NCBI GenBank assembly: GCA_946478305.1
Contig: CAMLBO010000006.1
Coordinates: forward strand, 28,407-92,406
Length of the DNA: 64,000 bases
Reading direction: 5' to 3'
DNA from: an uncultured Enterobacterales bacterium
GTDB taxonomy: Bacteria > Pseudomonadota > Gammaproteobacteria > Enterobacterales > Enterobacteriaceae
Numbering within the stretch: the first letter of the stretch is position 1; each line of letters starts with the position of its first letter. The notes beneath the pieces were generated by a model. It saw nothing but the letters and a program-made list of their open reading frames with translations, was not told the origin of the DNA and did no database searches. The position numbers and the translations under genes are program-made. Shown in pieces: positions 42,807 to 55,488 of the stretch.

Positions 42807-43742
42807 TTAGTGGGCAGTATCGGCGTTAAGTACCAGTGCCAGCAGGGCCTGACGTGCAAAAATGCCGTTTCCAGCCTGCTGGAAATACCAGGCGTAAGGG
42901 GTTTTATCGACGTCTGGCGTAATCTCGTCAACGCGTGGCAGTGGATGTAGCACTTTCAGGTGTGGCTGGGCGTGGGCGAGATCGGCGGCACGCAGAATAA
43001 ACTGGGCTTTGACGTTGGCGTATTCGGAAGGGTCCAGACGCTCTTTCTGCACGCGGGTCATATAAAGAATATCCAGCTCAGGTACCACGTCGTCGATGCT
43101 CTCATGCAGGCTGTATTCAATGCCTTTCTCTTCCAGCAGGGAGAGGATATAGCCCGGCATCGCCAGCGCATCGGGGGCGATAAAGTAGAAACGATTGCCT
43201 TTGAATTTGGCCAGCGCCTGGGCCAGCGAGTGAACGGTGCGGCCATATTTCAGGTCTCCCACCATGGCGATGTTGATGTTGTCGAGGCGGCCCTGAGTTT
43301 CACGGATGGTGAACAGATCGAGCAGGGTTTGCGTCGGGTGCTGGTTTGCACCATCACCGGCGTTGAGGACCGGAATACCTCCTGAGAACTCGGTCGCCAG
43401 ACGCGCCGCGCCTTCCTGCGGGTGGCGCATTACGATGGCGTCAACGTAGGTGCTAATGACGGAGATAGTATCAGCCAGCGTTTCGCCTTTCTTGCCCAGC
43501 GAGGTATTCGAACCGTCCGCGAAGCCCACCACAGAGGCACCCAAGCGGTGCATTGAGCTTTCGAACGACAGGCGCGTGCGGGTAGAGGCCTCAAAAAAAC
43601 AGCTGGCGATCACTTTATGCTTCAACAGTTCAGGTTGCGGATTGGCCTTCAGGCTGGCGGCGGTGTCGAGCACCAGCTCCAGATCCTCACGGCTGAGATC
43701 GTTGATTGAGATAATGTGTTTAAGGTATAGCGGATTAGCCAT
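42807..43742 (-). CDS. pyrB: PyrB, aspartate carbamoyltransferase catalytic chain
   Basis: Catalyses carbamoyl phosphate plus aspartate to carbamoyl aspartate, the committed step of pyrimidine synthesis. Carbamoyl-phosphate motif [22 protein letters not shown], the mobile 80s loop [12 protein letters not shown] and the 240s loop region [15 protein letters not shown] are all present. 311 aa as in E. coli. It is preceded by the pyrL attenuator and followed by pyrI. Confidence 0.97.
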   Translation of the reverse strand: MANPLYLKHIISINDLSREDLELVLDTAASLKANPQPELLKHKVIASCFFEASTRTRLSFESSMHRLGASVVGFADGSNTSLGKKGETLADTISVISTYVDAIVMRHPQEGAARLATEFSGGIPVLNAGDGANQHPTQTLLDLFTIRETQGRLDNINIAMVGDLKYGRTVHSLAQALAKFKGNRFYFIAPDALAMPGYILSLLEEKGIEYSLHESIDDVVPELDILYMTRVQKERLDPSEYANVKAQFILRAADLAHAQPHLKVLHPLPRVDEITPDVDKTPYAWYFQQAGNGIFARQALLALVLNADTAH

Positions 43743-43910
43743 CTTTTTATCCTCTTAATCCCCTTCGTACTTGATGTTGTCGCTGGGTTGTCTGCGCTCG
43801 TTCACCCGAATCACTTACTTGAATAAGCCCATCGGGATTCTGTCGCTTGCTGCCTTGCCACAACTCCAATTAGTTTGGGGCTTTTTAGTCAATTGGTGCT
43901 CAAATTCCGG

Positions 43911-43942
43911 ACAAAAAAAAGCCCCTTTAAAAAGGGGCTTTC
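43911..43942 (-). terminator. pyrBI transcription attenuator
   Basis: On the minus strand AAAGCCCCTTT / AAAGGGGCTTT forms a stem followed directly by T8. It lies between pyrL and pyrB, and the pyrL stop codon is in the stem-loop. High UTP lets RNA polymerase run ahead of the ribosome so the hairpin forms; low UTP keeps the ribosome close and prevents it (known E. coli mechanism). Confidence 0.9.
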
Positions 43943-44043
43943 ATCAGATCGGTCATGCAACGGAAGAACAACGGCAGCGGGCTGCCTTCAGGGACGGCGT
44001 TTTGAGCGTGTTTATGTACACTGCAAACCTGTCGATTGTTCAT
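43927..44043 (-). CDS. pyrL: PyrL, pyrBI leader peptide
   Basis: Short leader peptide of 38 codons starting at ATG 44043, with GGGAGA 5 bases upstream. It begins MNNRQVCSV and ends LMKAPF, its stop TAA lying inside the attenuator stem. The stretch encoding LPLFF gives a U-rich message (TTGTTCTTC), the expected polymerase pausing region. E. coli PyrL has 44 residues and little sequence in common, as is usual for this leader; identity rests on position and architecture. Confidence 0.8.
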   Translation of the reverse strand: MNNRQVCSVHKHAQNAVPEGSPLPLFFRCMTDLMKAPF

Positions 44044-44068
44044 GGGTTCTCCCGGCAAATTGTCGCGC

Positions 44069-44096
44069 ATTATACGCGCAGTAAATCTGGCTGCAA
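44069..44096 (-). promoter_or_regulatory. pyrLBI promoter
   Basis: Minus-strand TTGCAG (44091-44096) and consensus TATAAT (44069-44074) with a 16-base spacer, about 25 bases before the pyrL start. Confidence 0.75.
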
Positions 44097-44240
44097 GAGG
44101 GACAGGGCGCTTTTTTTGCTGCCGTTTTAATCATTCCGGTCAGGGGAAGCAAACGGTTGGCCGAAAAGCGAGGGCAGGTGAAAATGTTACGCGGATCGCA
44201 TAGTCAATGAGCCGACTCCTTTATGATAGTGCGACTTTGA

Positions 44241-46494
<2,254 letters not shown>

Positions 46495-46692
46495 AACAAT
46501 GCCCTTTTTTCTTACCCCTTCACCTGAAGACGGCAAAAGAAGGAGTGCTTTCTAAAAAGGTTAGTTGAAAAATCGGCATTCCGGCGGGTATCAGGCGGGA
46601 AAAACTGCAATGTTATGTAAAAATGACGGGGGAATGAGAGGCAGTAAAGCAGACCCGGCGCGGGAAAATAATGGCGTCAGGTCTGTGGGAAC

Positions 46693-47700
46693 TCAGCAGA
46701 TACCGAGCGTGGCGACCATCACGGCCTTGATGGTGTGTAAGCGGTTTTCGGCCTGATCAAATACCACACTATGGGATGATTCAAACACTTCGTCGGTCAC
46801 CTCCATTCCGCCTTGCAGGTCATATTCCTGCGCCATCTGACGGCCCAGCGTGGTCTGATCGTCATGGAATGCCGGCAGGCAGTGCAGGAATTTCACCTGG
46901 GGGTTGCCGGTCAGGGCGAGCATGGCGCTGTTCACCTGATAACCCCGTAGCAGGCTGATACGTTCTTTCCAAGTCTCTTTCGGCTCACCCATCGACACCC
47001 ACACGTCAGTATAGAGGAAGTCGGCCCCTTTCACGCCGCCGGCAATTTCTTCGGTCAGGGTGATGTTACCGCCGTTTTGCTGCGCCAGATGTTGACAGGT
47101 GGCGACCAGCTCAGCGTCTGGCCAGCAGGCCGTCGGCGCGACCAGGCGTAAATCCAGCCCGCACAACGCTGCTGCTTCCAGCAGTGAGTTGCCCATGTTG
47201 TTCCTTGCATCGCCCAGATAGGCCAGTTTCATCCCTGTAAGTGGCTGGCCCGGCAACTGCTCCTGCATGGTAAGCAGGTCAGCCAGCAACTGCGTCGGGT
47301 GAAACTCGTTGGTCAGGCCGTTCCATACCGGCACGCCGGAGAATTCAGCCAGGGTTTCCACCTTATCCTGACCGAAACCGCGATATTGAATACCGTCGTA
47401 CATCCGTCCCAGCACGCGGGCGGTGTCTTTCATCGACTCTTTATGGCCGATCTGACTGCCGCTGGGGCCGAGGTAAGTCACGTGGGCACCTTGATCATAA
47501 GCGGCAACTTCGAAAGAGCATCGGGTACGGGTTGAGTCTTTTTCGAAGATGAGCGCAATGTTTTTCCCTGTCAGATGGGCTTTTTCCGTGCCATTTTTCT
47601 TGGCTGCCTTGAGCTCAGCGGAGAGTTCGAGCAGGGATGAAATTTCTGACGGTGTAAAATCCAGTAACCTGAGAAAATGACGTTTACTCAAAAGACTCAT
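46693..47700 (-). CDS. argF: Ornithine carbamoyltransferase
   Basis: Converts ornithine and carbamoyl phosphate to citrulline in arginine synthesis. Carbamoyl-phosphate motif [17 protein letters not shown] and ornithine-side motif [10 protein letters not shown] are intact, with [11 protein letters not shown] between. 335 aa (E. coli ArgI/ArgF 334). The start [17 protein letters not shown] has an AGAAGAA site; the frame upstream is open but non-homologous. The locus between tabA and rraB corresponds to E. coli argI. Tandem ARG boxes precede it. Confidence 0.96.
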   Translation of the reverse strand: MSLLSKRHFLRLLDFTPSEISSLLELSAELKAAKKNGTEKAHLTGKNIALIFEKDSTRTRCSFEVAAYDQGAHVTYLGPSGSQIGHKESMKDTARVLGRMYDGIQYRGFGQDKVETLAEFSGVPVWNGLTNEFHPTQLLADLLTMQEQLPGQPLTGMKLAYLGDARNNMGNSLLEAAALCGLDLRLVAPTACWPDAELVATCQHLAQQNGGNITLTEEIAGGVKGADFLYTDVWVSMGEPKETWKERISLLRGYQVNSAMLALTGNPQVKFLHCLPAFHDDQTTLGRQMAQEYDLQGGMEVTDEVFESSHSVVFDQAENRLHTIKAVMVATLGIC

Positions 47701-47745
47701 GATGTTCTTCTCCGATGCTTTTGCATTGTATTGTGCATTTTGTGA

Positions 47746-47787
47746 TGAATATAAATTCAATTTATATGTATGAATATGCAATTACAA
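47746..47787 (-). promoter_or_regulatory. argF promoter with tandem ARG boxes
   Basis: Box 1 at 47746-47759, TGAAT-ATAA-ATTCA, is a perfect match to the ArgR consensus. Box 2 at 47767-47780, TGTAT-GAAT-ATGCA, has one mismatch in each half-site. Their centres are 21 bp apart, the spacing for an ArgR hexamer. Minus-strand TTGTAA (47782-47787) is a plausible -35 and overlaps the operator, so arginine-dependent repression is expected. Confidence 0.85.
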
Positions 47788-47882
47788 CCCCGAAATAAAA
47801 ACTTTGTCGTTTATAGTGGAGGCCGGACCTTGCCTGTGTGAAAATAGCGCCCAGATACGTCACATTGATTGAGGACTGAGGT

Positions 47883-48311
47883 ATGGCAAATCGTGAATTG
47901 CTGGAAGAACAACGTGAAGAAACCCGCTTAATCATCGAAGAACTGCTGGAAGATGGCAGCGATCCTGACGCGCTTTACACTATCGAACACCACTTATCTT
48001 CAGAGAACTTTGATGTTCTGGAGAAAGCGGCGGTTGAAGCTTTCAAACTGGGTTACGAAGTGACCGATGCGGAAGAGCTGGAAGTTGAAGATGGCTCCAC
48101 CGTCATGTGCTGCGACGTGATCAGTGAAATCGCGCTGAATGCCGAACAAATCGATGCTCAGGTTGAGCAGTTAATGAACCTGGCCGAAGCTCAGGGCGTC
48201 AATTACGACGGCTGGGGCACTTACTTCGAAGGTGACGACGAAGATGAAGACGGCGAAGAAGGCGATGAAGAAGAAGGCGTAGACGAAGATGATGACGGTA
48301 AACGTCATTAA
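47883..48311 (+). CDS. rraB: RraB, RNase E activity regulator B
   Basis: Protein that binds RNase E and inhibits its endonuclease activity, changing degradosome composition. 142 aa (E. coli 138). A DUF695/RraB fold ([33 protein letters not shown] to [10 protein letters not shown]) ends in a strongly acidic tail of Asp/Glu repeats (about residues 115-138). The acidic tail is typical of the family. It is divergent from argF. A structured repeat element follows the stop. Confidence 0.95.
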   Translation: MANRELLEEQREETRLIIEELLEDGSDPDALYTIEHHLSSENFDVLEKAAVEAFKLGYEVTDAEELEVEDGSTVMCCDVISEIALNAEQIDAQVEQLMNLAEAQGVNYDGWGTYFEGDDEDEDGEEGDEEEGVDEDDDGKRH

Positions 48312-48331
48312 TAGTAAAAGCTCACCCTGAC

Positions 48332-48434
48332 CAGACTATCTTACTGGTCATTTTGAACCCGGGCAGTGCTCACTTCTTTTAAAAGAACCGGTTCACGTAC
48401 TTTGTGTACGCTCCGGTTCTTGCGCGCTGGCCGG
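48332..48434 (+). repeat. Structured intergenic element, copy after rraB
   Basis: In the direction of rraB the blocks CATTTTGA (48349), GGGCAGTGCTC (48361), TCACGTAC (48393) and GCTCCGGTTCT (48410) appear in order, followed by GCGCGCTGGCCGG. The same four blocks occur after pepA with identical spacing except for a 14-base insertion here. That insertion lengthens a hairpin (AAGAACCGG...CCGGTTCTT, 48383-48421). There is no T tract directly after it. Confidence 0.7.
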
Positions 48435-48449
48435 ATTCAAACGGTCTGC

Positions 48450-48478
48450 GACGACCACGGCTTGAAGTCGTTTTTATT
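48450..48478 (+). terminator. Weak terminator downstream of rraB
   Basis: ACGAC / GTCGT short stem followed by T5 ATTT, just before the convergent bglA stop. Stem is only 5 bp, so strength is doubtful. Confidence 0.4.
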
Positions 48479-48481
48479 TAA

Positions 48482-49930
<1,449 letters not shown>

Positions 49931-49977
49931 TTACTACGGGCGGATAACTATCCGCCCTTAAATTGAAATATTGTTAC

Positions 49978-51516
49978 TCAGGCCTGATTTAACTGCGCCT
50001 GTGGTTCGGGGGTCTCTGCGGGTTTTGCACGGGTTTTCGGTGCGGCTTCTACTTCATCGTTGAAGCCCACCAGATAGGTGAACACCGCAGCGAGTACGAA
50101 CGCGACGCTTATCGACAGCAGGAAGCCGAGGAACTGCGGCATGTGACCTTCTTTGAAGAACACCGGCAGCACGGCAATGCCTGGCAGACAATAACTCCAT
50201 GAAACCGCGTTAAAGGAACCGGCAATTGCACCGCCGATACCCCCTGCTACGCAGCTACACAGGAATGGTTTTTTAAGACGCAGGGCGACACCGTAAATAG
50301 CGGGTTCAGTAATACCGAACAAACCGGTGACACCAGCGGACAAAGAAATGCCTTTCATTTCGCGGCTGCGGGTTTTCAGGTAGACACCGAACATGCTGCC
50401 AGTCATCGCGAAGACCGCGGAAGCCTGTAGCCCGGTAAAGGTGTCATAACCCAGGGTCGCGTAGTTGCCGACGGTGACCGGGGTAATGCCCCAGTGAACG
50501 CCCAGCGTGACCAGCGGTTGCCAGAAAGCACCGACGACGAATCCTGCCACTGTCGGGCTGAGGTGGTAAAGGTAGTTATAAACCCCACCAATGGCGCCGC
50601 CAATCAGGTTGCCCACAGGGCCGAAGACCAGAAGCGTCATCGGTACCATAATCGCGATGCAAAACATCGGCGTGAACAGGTTACGGATAACAATCGGCAA
50701 TACTTTATTGAAGAAACGTTCGATGTAAGACATTGCCCAGACCATCAGAATGACCGGGATAACGGAAGCGGTATAGCTAAGGTATTTCACAGGAATACCA
50801 AGGAAGTCGAGCGTCGGCGAGGCAATTGGAATACCGACGACATCCGTCAGAATGCGGGCAATTTCCGGGTTATTCACCGCTTCTCGCATTAACTGCTGCA
50901 TGGCCGGATCGGCGGAGTTAATCGATGTGATCTTAAACGCTGTCAGCATACTCATATAATCAGGGCTGATGAGCGCGCAGGCGGTGATGACTGCAGTGAA
51001 GGGATTGACGTTGAATTTCTTCGCGGCAGTGAAGGCGATCATCACCGGCAAGAAGGTAAATGCCGTCCATGAGACAAAGTTAAGAATTCGGTAGGTGCCG
51101 CTGCTGGCATCCATGAGCCCGACCGCTGCGAGAAAAGAAATAATCCCCTGTAAAATACCGCAGGCCGCGAGCTGATAAAGAAAGGGGGTAAAAATGCTTG
51201 AGATGACGTCCATGACGCGGCTGACGATACCGACATTGGGCGCTGAAACCGGGGCGTTTTCATCAACGGTAATGAGCTTCAATACCTGCTTATAGGCATC
51301 GCTCACGTGGTTGCCGATCACGACCTGCATCTGGCCACCGGCTTCAATCACGGTGATAACGCCTTTAACGCGTTTTAATTCTTCTTTTTCTACGGCGCTA
51401 TTATCTTTTAAAATAAAACGTAATCGGGTTGCGCAATGTGTGACGCTAATCACATTATTATCGCCGCCAATATATTTCAAAATTTCCTGAGCGGTCTGAG
51501 CATAATCAATCGCCAT
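49978..51516 (-). CDS. PTS beta-glucoside-type EIIBC permease (no EIIA domain)
   Basis: Phosphotransferase permease that imports and phosphorylates a sugar. The N-terminal EIIB domain has the phosphorylated Cys28 in VTHCATRLRF. The EIIC membrane domain (about residues 105-485) contains GITEPAIYGVALR, the conserved sugar-binding motif. Length 512 aa: the EIIA module found at the C-terminus of BglF (625 aa) is absent, and the end is a Pro/Ala-rich tail. It must use an EIIA from elsewhere, most likely EIIA-Glc, as AscF does. Beta-glucoside specificity is inferred from bglA. Confidence 0.88.
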   Translation of the reverse strand: MAIDYAQTAQEILKYIGGDNNVISVTHCATRLRFILKDNSAVEKEELKRVKGVITVIEAGGQMQVVIGNHVSDAYKQVLKLITVDENAPVSAPNVGIVSRVMDVISSIFTPFLYQLAACGILQGIISFLAAVGLMDASSGTYRILNFVSWTAFTFLPVMIAFTAAKKFNVNPFTAVITACALISPDYMSMLTAFKITSINSADPAMQQLMREAVNNPEIARILTDVVGIPIASPTLDFLGIPVKYLSYTASVIPVILMVWAMSYIERFFNKVLPIVIRNLFTPMFCIAIMVPMTLLVFGPVGNLIGGAIGGVYNYLYHLSPTVAGFVVGAFWQPLVTLGVHWGITPVTVGNYATLGYDTFTGLQASAVFAMTGSMFGVYLKTRSREMKGISLSAGVTGLFGITEPAIYGVALRLKKPFLCSCVAGGIGGAIAGSFNAVSWSYCLPGIAVLPVFFKEGHMPQFLGFLLSISVAFVLAAVFTYLVGFNDEVEAAPKTRAKPAETPEPQAQLNQA

Positions 51517-51656
51517 GATAATTCTCCAGGTACAGTGTATTACTCGAACTGAGAGGTAAGATTATTATTAATATTTTTTAGGTTCCGGGCGGGAGTGTAG
51601 CAAAATGAGAAATGAAGTCACGATATAACAAGATGCATTATTTGGTAGATGTTACA

Positions 51657-51686
51657 TAAATAAAACGCCCTGTTTTATTTAGGGCG
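51657..51686 (-). terminator. Terminator of the RpiR-family regulator gene
   Basis: Minus-strand CGCCCT / AGGGCG stem with a 9-base loop, followed by TTTTATTT. The regulator's own stop codon (51675-51677) lies in the loop. Confidence 0.65.
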
Positions 51687-52427
51687 GGGCACAATACCGG
51701 AGGTAATTAACGTGGGCAATTTCTTGCCAATGGTCTCGATAATATATAAAACTGGGATCTGCGTCGTAATATTATAGTGACCTTCCAGCAGGATCGGGGG
51801 CATGTGGTAAGAGATGTTAAGGTCTGCCATGCGCGCCAGCGTGGAGTTCTCGCTATTAGTCAGGCTGATGATCTTACAGTTTTGCAGGCTGAACTGGCTG
51901 GCAATGCGGATAATTTCCTCGGTTTCACCGGAAACAGAAAGAATAATGGCGATAGCATCCTGATACATATCGCTGTTAATCGGATAATAAGGATCGTCAA
52001 TATACGTGCTGAATTTCCCAATATTGGAGAAAAAACGTGCACTGTATTTACCTAACGCTCCTGAAGTCCCAATGCCGACAAATATAATCCGTCGGGTTGA
52101 GGCAATTTGCGCAGCGGCGAGATCTAATAGCTCATCGAATTCACTGTTATTAATACTTTTAAAATAACTGATGATTTCACTGATGCCAAAGGAAACCGGA
52201 GGCTTCTCATCACGTTCAAGATATAATTTAAAGCGAATGCGGAATTCAGAATATCCATCGCAATTCATTTTCTTGCAGAAACGTAAAACCGTGGTGGTAG
52301 AAACTCCGGCAACGTCAGCGAGTTCACGGATGGTCATATACATCACCTTATCCGTATTTTTAATGATGGTGTTATACACCATCAACTCCAGCTCGTTCAG
52401 CGTCGAGATCTCTTTATAAGTGAACAT
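51675..52427 (-). CDS. MurR/RpiR-family transcription regulator
   Basis: 250-aa regulator: N-terminal helix-turn-helix (about residues 1-75, MTIRELADVAGVSTTTVLRFCKKMNCDGYSEFRIRFKLYLE) and C-terminal SIS phosphosugar-binding domain (about 100-230, IIFVGIGTSGALGKYSARFFSNIGK and ILSVSGETEEIIRIA). It lies upstream of the EIIBC-bglA pair on the same strand and probably controls them in response to a 6-phospho-sugar. Its codons are more A+T rich than its neighbours. This differs from classical bgl operons, which use BglG-type antitermination. Confidence 0.9.
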   Translation of the reverse strand: MFTYKEISTLNELELMVYNTIIKNTDKVMYMTIRELADVAGVSTTTVLRFCKKMNCDGYSEFRIRFKLYLERDEKPPVSFGISEIISYFKSINNSEFDELLDLAAAQIASTRRIIFVGIGTSGALGKYSARFFSNIGKFSTYIDDPYYPINSDMYQDAIAIILSVSGETEEIIRIASQFSLQNCKIISLTNSENSTLARMADLNISYHMPPILLEGHYNITTQIPVLYIIETIGKKLPTLITSGIVPRPK

Positions 52428-52463
52428 TCTGCTCCCTGCACCTTCCGTTAAACGAGCCGATAA

Positions 52464-52967
52464 TTAGAGGTATTTCAGCATGGTGACTTCACAGTCAGTA
52501 TGACCGGTGCTGCCGAGTGCGCCATCAATATGCTCGAACCCCAGACGTTCATACAGGGCAATTGCCTGCGTCAGACTGGCGGTGGTTTCCAAATAGCAGC
52601 GTGAAAACGCTTGCGTGCGGGCAAATTCCATCGCCTGTAAGGCCAGTTTTTTGGCTAAACCCTGGCCACGTAATGAGGGAAGGAAATACATCTTCTGCAA
52701 TTCACACAAATCCGCTTCTGCACCGCTTAAAGGGGCTATGCCGCCGCCGCCCGCGATTTGCCCGTCAAGCTCAACCACCCAATAGGCGCTGCGAGGCTGG
52801 CTATAAATCTCATATAAATGGTCGAGATTCGGATCGGCCACCGTATAGCCTTTATCGGCAGTCAGGCCGAACTCAGCAGATACGTGGCGAATTACGTTGG
52901 CGATGGCGGCATTATCTTCAAGACGGATAGGGCGCACCAGCAGGCTCAGGGGCGTTGCGGTAGACAT
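52464..52967 (-). CDS. yjgM: YjgM, GNAT-family N-acetyltransferase
   Basis: Putative acetyltransferase of 167 aa, same length as E. coli YjgM. The acetyl-CoA motif A appears as [28 protein letters not shown], followed by [25 protein letters not shown]. The substrate is unknown. The start [13 protein letters not shown] (52967) has GAGTGAG upstream; the 18-codon extension before it has no homology. It sits before yjgN, divergent, as in E. coli. Confidence 0.9.
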   Translation of the reverse strand: MSTATPLSLLVRPIRLEDNAAIANVIRHVSAEFGLTADKGYTVADPNLDHLYEIYSQPRSAYWVVELDGQIAGGGGIAPLSGAEADLCELQKMYFLPSLRGQGLAKKLALQAMEFARTQAFSRCYLETTASLTQAIALYERLGFEHIDGALGSTGHTDCEVTMLKYL

Positions 52968-53225
52968 ATTGCTCACTCGGTTTTTAATTGGCGTTACAAG
53001 GTCAGTCCGACTTAATACCATCTAAAGGCGCGCCGATGCAACGCTACGCACGTCCTGCGCGGATTTTAGTGTCGTAATGAGAATCTTTTTCATCTGAAAT
53101 GTAAATAATTCATTGCCTGAGTGTATATGTGCGTGATTAAATCTTCGGCGTTCCACTGGGTACTTATCCTCTCTCTTTTTTTGAAGAGAGACGGCTTCTT
53201 ATTGCTTTCAGGACGAAAGATAAAA

Positions 53226-54416
53226 ATGTCTGATAATAAACAACTTAACGAGTCATACCATCCGGTTCGTTTTCATGGCAGGGGTGGGGAATATTTTGCG
53301 ATTTGGTTAGTCAATGCGTTACTGACCATTATCACATTAGGAATTTACTCCGCATGGGCGACGGTCAGGCGTCGTCGTTATTTTCTGGGTAATACTGAAA
53401 TCAATGGCGATCGTTTTGATTACCACGCGAAGCCGATGCAAATATTGAAAGGGCGTCTGCTGGTCGTGGCCGGAATTATCGTATTCTATATTCTGGTAGC
53501 GCTGATACCGCAACTGGCCCTGGTCTTTGTACTGGCGTTTCTGGCGCTGTTGCCGTGGGTGATTATCCGCAGCTGGCGTTATAACGCGATCATGACCAGT
53601 TTCCGAGGCGTGCGTTTTAATTATCACTGCAAAGTGGGGCGTGCTTACTGGACCATGTATCTGTGCCCGATCCTGCTGATGGTGGCACTTTACCTGCCAA
53701 TTGCCATCATCGTGATGGTGGCTATGCAAACTGGCAGTATCTCAGTGATGCTCCTGGCCGCGCTGATCGTAGTCGTTGGTCTGATATTAGGCGTTGCAGC
53801 AGTGCAGGGTATTCTCAGCGCCATGCAGCATGATTTGTACGTGAATAATATGTTTTTCGGCAATGCGCCTTTCCAGGCTGCACTAAAGAAAAAAGCTTTC
53901 ATTAAATACAGCCTGCTTGGCTTGCTGATGTTTGTGCCTTTCCTGGTTGCCGCGTTCTGGTTGATGGGGTCCTTCATTGTTACCCTTTATCAAATTGCAA
54001 TGCTGGGCGATATATCTTCTGATACCACTAACGCCATCATGATGAGTTATTTCTTTAACTTCTTTATGTCCATGGTGATTCTGTTTGTCGGTGCGCTGGT
54101 GGTGGCCAGTTATCAGGTGGTGGCAATCCGTAATTATGTCTTTAACCAGACCAAAATTGACGGCCATGTCCAGCTGCATTCATCGATGAAGACCCTGTCT
54201 TATCTGGGACTGCTGTTCACCAACTCGCTGATCGTTATCTTCTCGTTGGGTCTGGCAACGCCGGTGGCGCATGTTCGTTACGCCCGTTATGTGGCTAATT
54301 GTACAGCAGTTGAAGGCGATCTCTCCCTGCTCAATGTGCAGGCGCACCATGACACCGCTAACACTGCGGTGGCGGAAGAACTGGCGCAGGCGTTTGATCT
54401 CGGTGTCGGGATCTAA
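53226..54416 (+). CDS. yjgN: YjgN, DUF898 inner-membrane protein
   Basis: Polytopic membrane protein of unknown function, 396 aa (E. coli YjgN 398 aa). It contains two DUF898-type repeats, each starting with the pattern HGRGGEYFAIWLVNALLTIITLGIYSAWATVRRRRYF or a related form. About eight to ten hydrophobic helices. The ATG at 53226 fits the E. coli start MxxxNxxxxxHxxRFHG. A putative metallopeptidase starts 3 bases after its stop, so the two are probably translated together. Confidence 0.9.
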   Translation: MSDNKQLNESYHPVRFHGRGGEYFAIWLVNALLTIITLGIYSAWATVRRRRYFLGNTEINGDRFDYHAKPMQILKGRLLVVAGIIVFYILVALIPQLALVFVLAFLALLPWVIIRSWRYNAIMTSFRGVRFNYHCKVGRAYWTMYLCPILLMVALYLPIAIIVMVAMQTGSISVMLLAALIVVVGLILGVAAVQGILSAMQHDLYVNNMFFGNAPFQAALKKKAFIKYSLLGLLMFVPFLVAAFWLMGSFIVTLYQIAMLGDISSDTTNAIMMSYFFNFFMSMVILFVGALVVASYQVVAIRNYVFNQTKIDGHVQLHSSMKTLSYLGLLFTNSLIVIFSLGLATPVAHVRYARYVANCTAVEGDLSLLNVQAHHDTANTAVAEELAQAFDLGVGI

Positions 54417-54419
54417 GGC

Positions 54420-55439
54420 ATGATGCTTGAAGGCTTTTATCAGCCTCCCGGACGGGCAGCTCGCGAGGCTGCCCGTCTCCTTTTAGGCGATGATCACTGC
54501 CTGACGCTGTCCGTGCAGGATGTTACCCAGACGTTCACCTTGCCTGAGATCGTCGTATCTGATGCGCTCGGTACCATCCCGCTGTCCCTCACTTTTCCCG
54601 ACGGTGGGCGTTTCGTACCTACTGATGACCAAGCCTTCCGCCACTGGTATCAGCAGCGGTGCAAACCTGGTCTGATTCATCGGATGGAGAGCCACAAGCG
54701 CGGCGTGATTGCCACGCTGCTGGCGACCTGTCTGCTCATCGTGTTCTACGTGTATGGTTTGTTGCCATGGGCCAGCAATGCCATTGCGCTGCGCATCCCG
54801 ACGTCGGTTGAACAAAGTCTGGGGCGTCATACAATGACGCTGCTTCAGGCCAGCGATTTCAAAGAGACAGCATTGTCCGCGGCGCGGCAACAACAGGTCG
54901 ACGTGTTGTTCCGACAGGTATTGCCTGAATCGCTGCGCGGAGCTCGTACACCGGTCACTCTTAAATTGATGAATGTCCCGGATGTTGCCAACGCTTTTAT
55001 GCTGACTGACGGCACGCTGGTGCTCACTGATAAGTTGGTGACGCTGGCTCCTGGCGATGACGCGCTGGCGGCGGTGATGCTGCATGAAATCGCTCATCAT
55101 GTTTACCGTCACCCGATGCGTATGCTGGTACGATCTTCGCTGGTCTCGCTTAGCTTGCTGTGGATGACGGGCGATGTCAGCGGTGTGGGCGATACTTTGC
55201 TACAGGCGGCTTCTCTGGCCAACGAGCTGCAGTTCTCGCGTGGCATGGAACAAGACGCCGATGATTGGGCGATCGCTGAAATGAAGCGTCAGGAACGTTC
55301 ACTGACGCAGATGGCCGACATATTCCGTCTGTTAATTGCAGAATCAAAAGATGAGCAGGGCAGCGGTTTGCCAAACTGGTTAAGCACGCACCCGGCCATG
55401 CAGTCGCGTATTGAGCATATCGACGCGGCGGCGCAATAA
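54420..55439 (+). CDS. M48-family metallopeptidase, membrane-anchored, paired with yjgN
   Basis: 339-aa zinc protease of the M48 (HtpX/Oma1-like) family. The HEXXH motif is HEIAH at residues 222-226, with Glu277 in MEQDADDWA as the probable third zinc ligand. One membrane segment (about 95-114) separates a small N-terminal domain from the protease domain, and a short second hydrophobic stretch (about 238-250) follows HEXXH. It lies 3 bases after yjgN. E. coli K-12 has no such gene at this place. The substrate is unknown; the coupling suggests it acts with or on YjgN. Confidence 0.85.
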   Translation: MMLEGFYQPPGRAAREAARLLLGDDHCLTLSVQDVTQTFTLPEIVVSDALGTIPLSLTFPDGGRFVPTDDQAFRHWYQQRCKPGLIHRMESHKRGVIATLLATCLLIVFYVYGLLPWASNAIALRIPTSVEQSLGRHTMTLLQASDFKETALSAARQQQVDVLFRQVLPESLRGARTPVTLKLMNVPDVANAFMLTDGTLVLTDKLVTLAPGDDALAAVMLHEIAHHVYRHPMRMLVRSSLVSLSLLWMTGDVSGVGDTLLQAASLANELQFSRGMEQDADDWAIAEMKRQERSLTQMADIFRLLIAESKDEQGSGLPNWLSTHPAMQSRIEHIDAAAQ

Positions 55440-55464
55440 AAAAGGCCGCTTTCGCGGCCTTTCG
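55438..55464. terminator. Bidirectional terminator between the M48 gene and valS
   Basis: AAAGGCCGC / GCGGCCTTT stem with a TTTC loop; A6 on the left gives a T run for valS on the minus strand. On the plus strand the T run is short. Confidence 0.8.
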
Positions 55465-55488
55465 TGACGACTTTCTTTGCGTTAAATC

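Noticed and set aside
51590..51640. CRP-like TGAGA...TCACG upstream of the EIIBC gene
   Set aside because: The half-sites are seven bases apart instead of six and each has a mismatch.
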